6,212 bases of DNA from Bacteroidota bacterium (GTDB taxonomy: Bacteria > Bacteroidota > Bacteroidia > Flavobacteriales_F > PHOS-HE28), in the NCBI GenBank assembly GCA_023418095.1, contig JAEZDL010000063.1, forward strand, positions 1-6,212, written 5' to 3'. How positions within the stretch are numbered: the first letter of the stretch is position 1; the number at the start of each line of letters is the position of its first letter. A model generated the notes under the pieces. It ran no database searches and was not told the DNA's origin. It was given only the letters and a program-made list of their open reading frames with translations. Below are positions 5,545 to 6,212 of the stretch, one piece after another. The translations under genes and the position numbers were made by a program.

Positions 5545-6156
5545 TCACGCACGCACCAGGTGGATGTCGTGCTGCTTGATCATCTTCCGCATGTTGATCA
5601 GCGCATAGCGCATTCTTCCCAGCGCGGTATTGATGCTTACATCGGTGTGCTCAGCGATCTCCTTGAAGCTCATTCCCAGGTAAGTACGCATGATCACCAC
5701 CTCGCGCTGCTCCTCCGGCAGATGGTCGATCAGCTTGCGCACATCCTCATCGATCTGCACGTTCACCATCTGCTGCTCCATGTTCTTGCCGGTCTGCGAA
5801 TGTGTGGCGAACACATCATGCTCATCGTTGCTACGCACCAGCGGCATCTTCTTGTTGCGGCGGAAATGGTCGATCACCAGGTTGTGCGCGATCCGCATCA
5901 CCCACGGAAGGAATTTGCCTTCCTCGTTGTACCGGCCGGTCTTCAGCGTATGCACCACCTTTATGAACGCTTCCTGGAACAGATCCTCAGTAACCTCCCG
6001 ATCGCGGACCATGAGGTAGATGTGGCTCCACACCTTGCGTTTGTGGCGGTGGAGCAATGTTTCGAAGGCCGTTTCGTTACCATCAAGGTAAAGACGAACG
6101 AGCTCCTGATCGTTATGAATAGCGGTCTCCGAGCGCTTGCGCTTCAATGATTGCAT
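5545..6156 (-). CDS. RNA polymerase sigma factor, ECF subfamily (sigma-70 family)
   Basis: An alternative sigma factor of 203 residues with only regions 2 and 4. Region 2 spans about 18-103, with the core-binding block TEDLFQEAFIKV (56-67) and LPWVMRIAHNLVIDHFRR (83-100). A polar linker of about 35 residues follows. Region 4 spans about 137-195, with the helix-turn-helix MSFKEIAEHTDVSINTALGRM (162-182) that reads the -35 element. The family pattern HLPEEQREVV (145-154) is present. No anti-sigma or membrane sensor gene lies downstream; a strong terminator follows at once. It is therefore more like the stand-alone ECF factors common in Bacteroidota than a FecI/FecR pair. Just upstream of the ATG is AAAAAGGGAAGG, a purine-rich stretch that could serve as a ribosome binding site. 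The target promoters are unknown. Confidence 0.95.
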   Translation of the reverse strand: MQSLKRKRSETAIHNDQELVRLYLDGNETAFETLLHRHKRKVWSHIYLMVRDREVTEDLFQEAFIKVVHTLKTGRYNEEGKFLPWVMRIAHNLVIDHFRRNKKMPLVRSNDEHDVFATHSQTGKNMEQQMVNVQIDEDVRKLIDHLPEEQREVVIMRTYLGMSFKEIAEHTDVSINTALGRMRYALINMRKMIKQHDIHLVRA

Positions 6157-6212
6157 GGCCTTCCCTTTTTAGGTCCGTTTGGATCGAAAATTCAGGGTAG
6201 AGGTCTATGCGA

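Noticed and set aside
5491..6150. Plus-strand 219-codon frame rich in His and Leu.
   Set aside because: It is the antisense shadow of the ECF sigma factor, which has clear domains, and it begins inside the terminator.
1..6212. Search for CRISPR arrays, tRNAs, insertion sequences and toxin-antitoxin or defence modules.
   Set aside because: No regularly spaced repeats, tRNA folds, transposase motifs or recognised defence proteins were seen on either strand.

Overview
The window looks like chromosomal DNA of a Bacteroidota bacterium, probably from a Flavobacteriales-like lineage with moderately high GC. The assignment rests on family resemblance recalled from memory. The evidence is a DUF6702 protein, an endonuclease III with a Bacteroidota-style C-terminus, a HtrB-like acyltransferase ending in the WxHRRWKxRP pattern, a membrane desaturase of a type common in this phylum, and a short ECF sigma factor with no anti-sigma gene beside it. 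Most genes lack a Shine-Dalgarno sequence, which also fits the phylum.

Layout. Positions 1-1337 hold a minus-strand export operon: a lipoprotein HlyD/MacA-type adaptor (255-1337), overlapped by four bases by the start of an FtsX/MacB-type ABC permease that runs off the left edge. A 67-bp divergent region (1338-1404) carries a perfect 14-bp palindrome. Reading right from it are a DUF6702 secreted protein (1405-1929), endonuclease III (1926-2561, start overlapping the previous stop) and a small unrecognised lipoprotein (2592-3008). The next gap holds a heptamer-based inverted repeat (3021-3085). It is followed by a lysophospholipid acyltransferase (3106-3975) and a fatty acid desaturase (about 3902-4972). 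These two form a plausible membrane-lipid pair, but the desaturase has no good start codon and may carry a frameshift at its 5' end.

Positions 4973-5226 contain no convincing gene. They hold a hairpin with a consensus Shine-Dalgarno sequence in its loop, a GC-rich segment that can fold into a branched structure (about 5054-5115), and two terminator hairpins. On the minus strand, a 58-codon basic ORF (5227-5403), absent from standard 60-codon ORF lists, ends seven bases before one of those terminators and has a foldable leader. Further right is an ECF sigma factor gene (5545-6156, minus) with a very strong intrinsic terminator (5494-5528).

The tetranucleotide GATC is strongly over-represented across the whole window, at roughly 130 copies by hand count against about 24 expected. 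No complete new defence, mobile or biosynthetic system is visible. The best leads are the small ORF with its leader, the structured intergenic element, the desaturase start problem, and the endonuclease III that lacks a fourth cluster cysteine.
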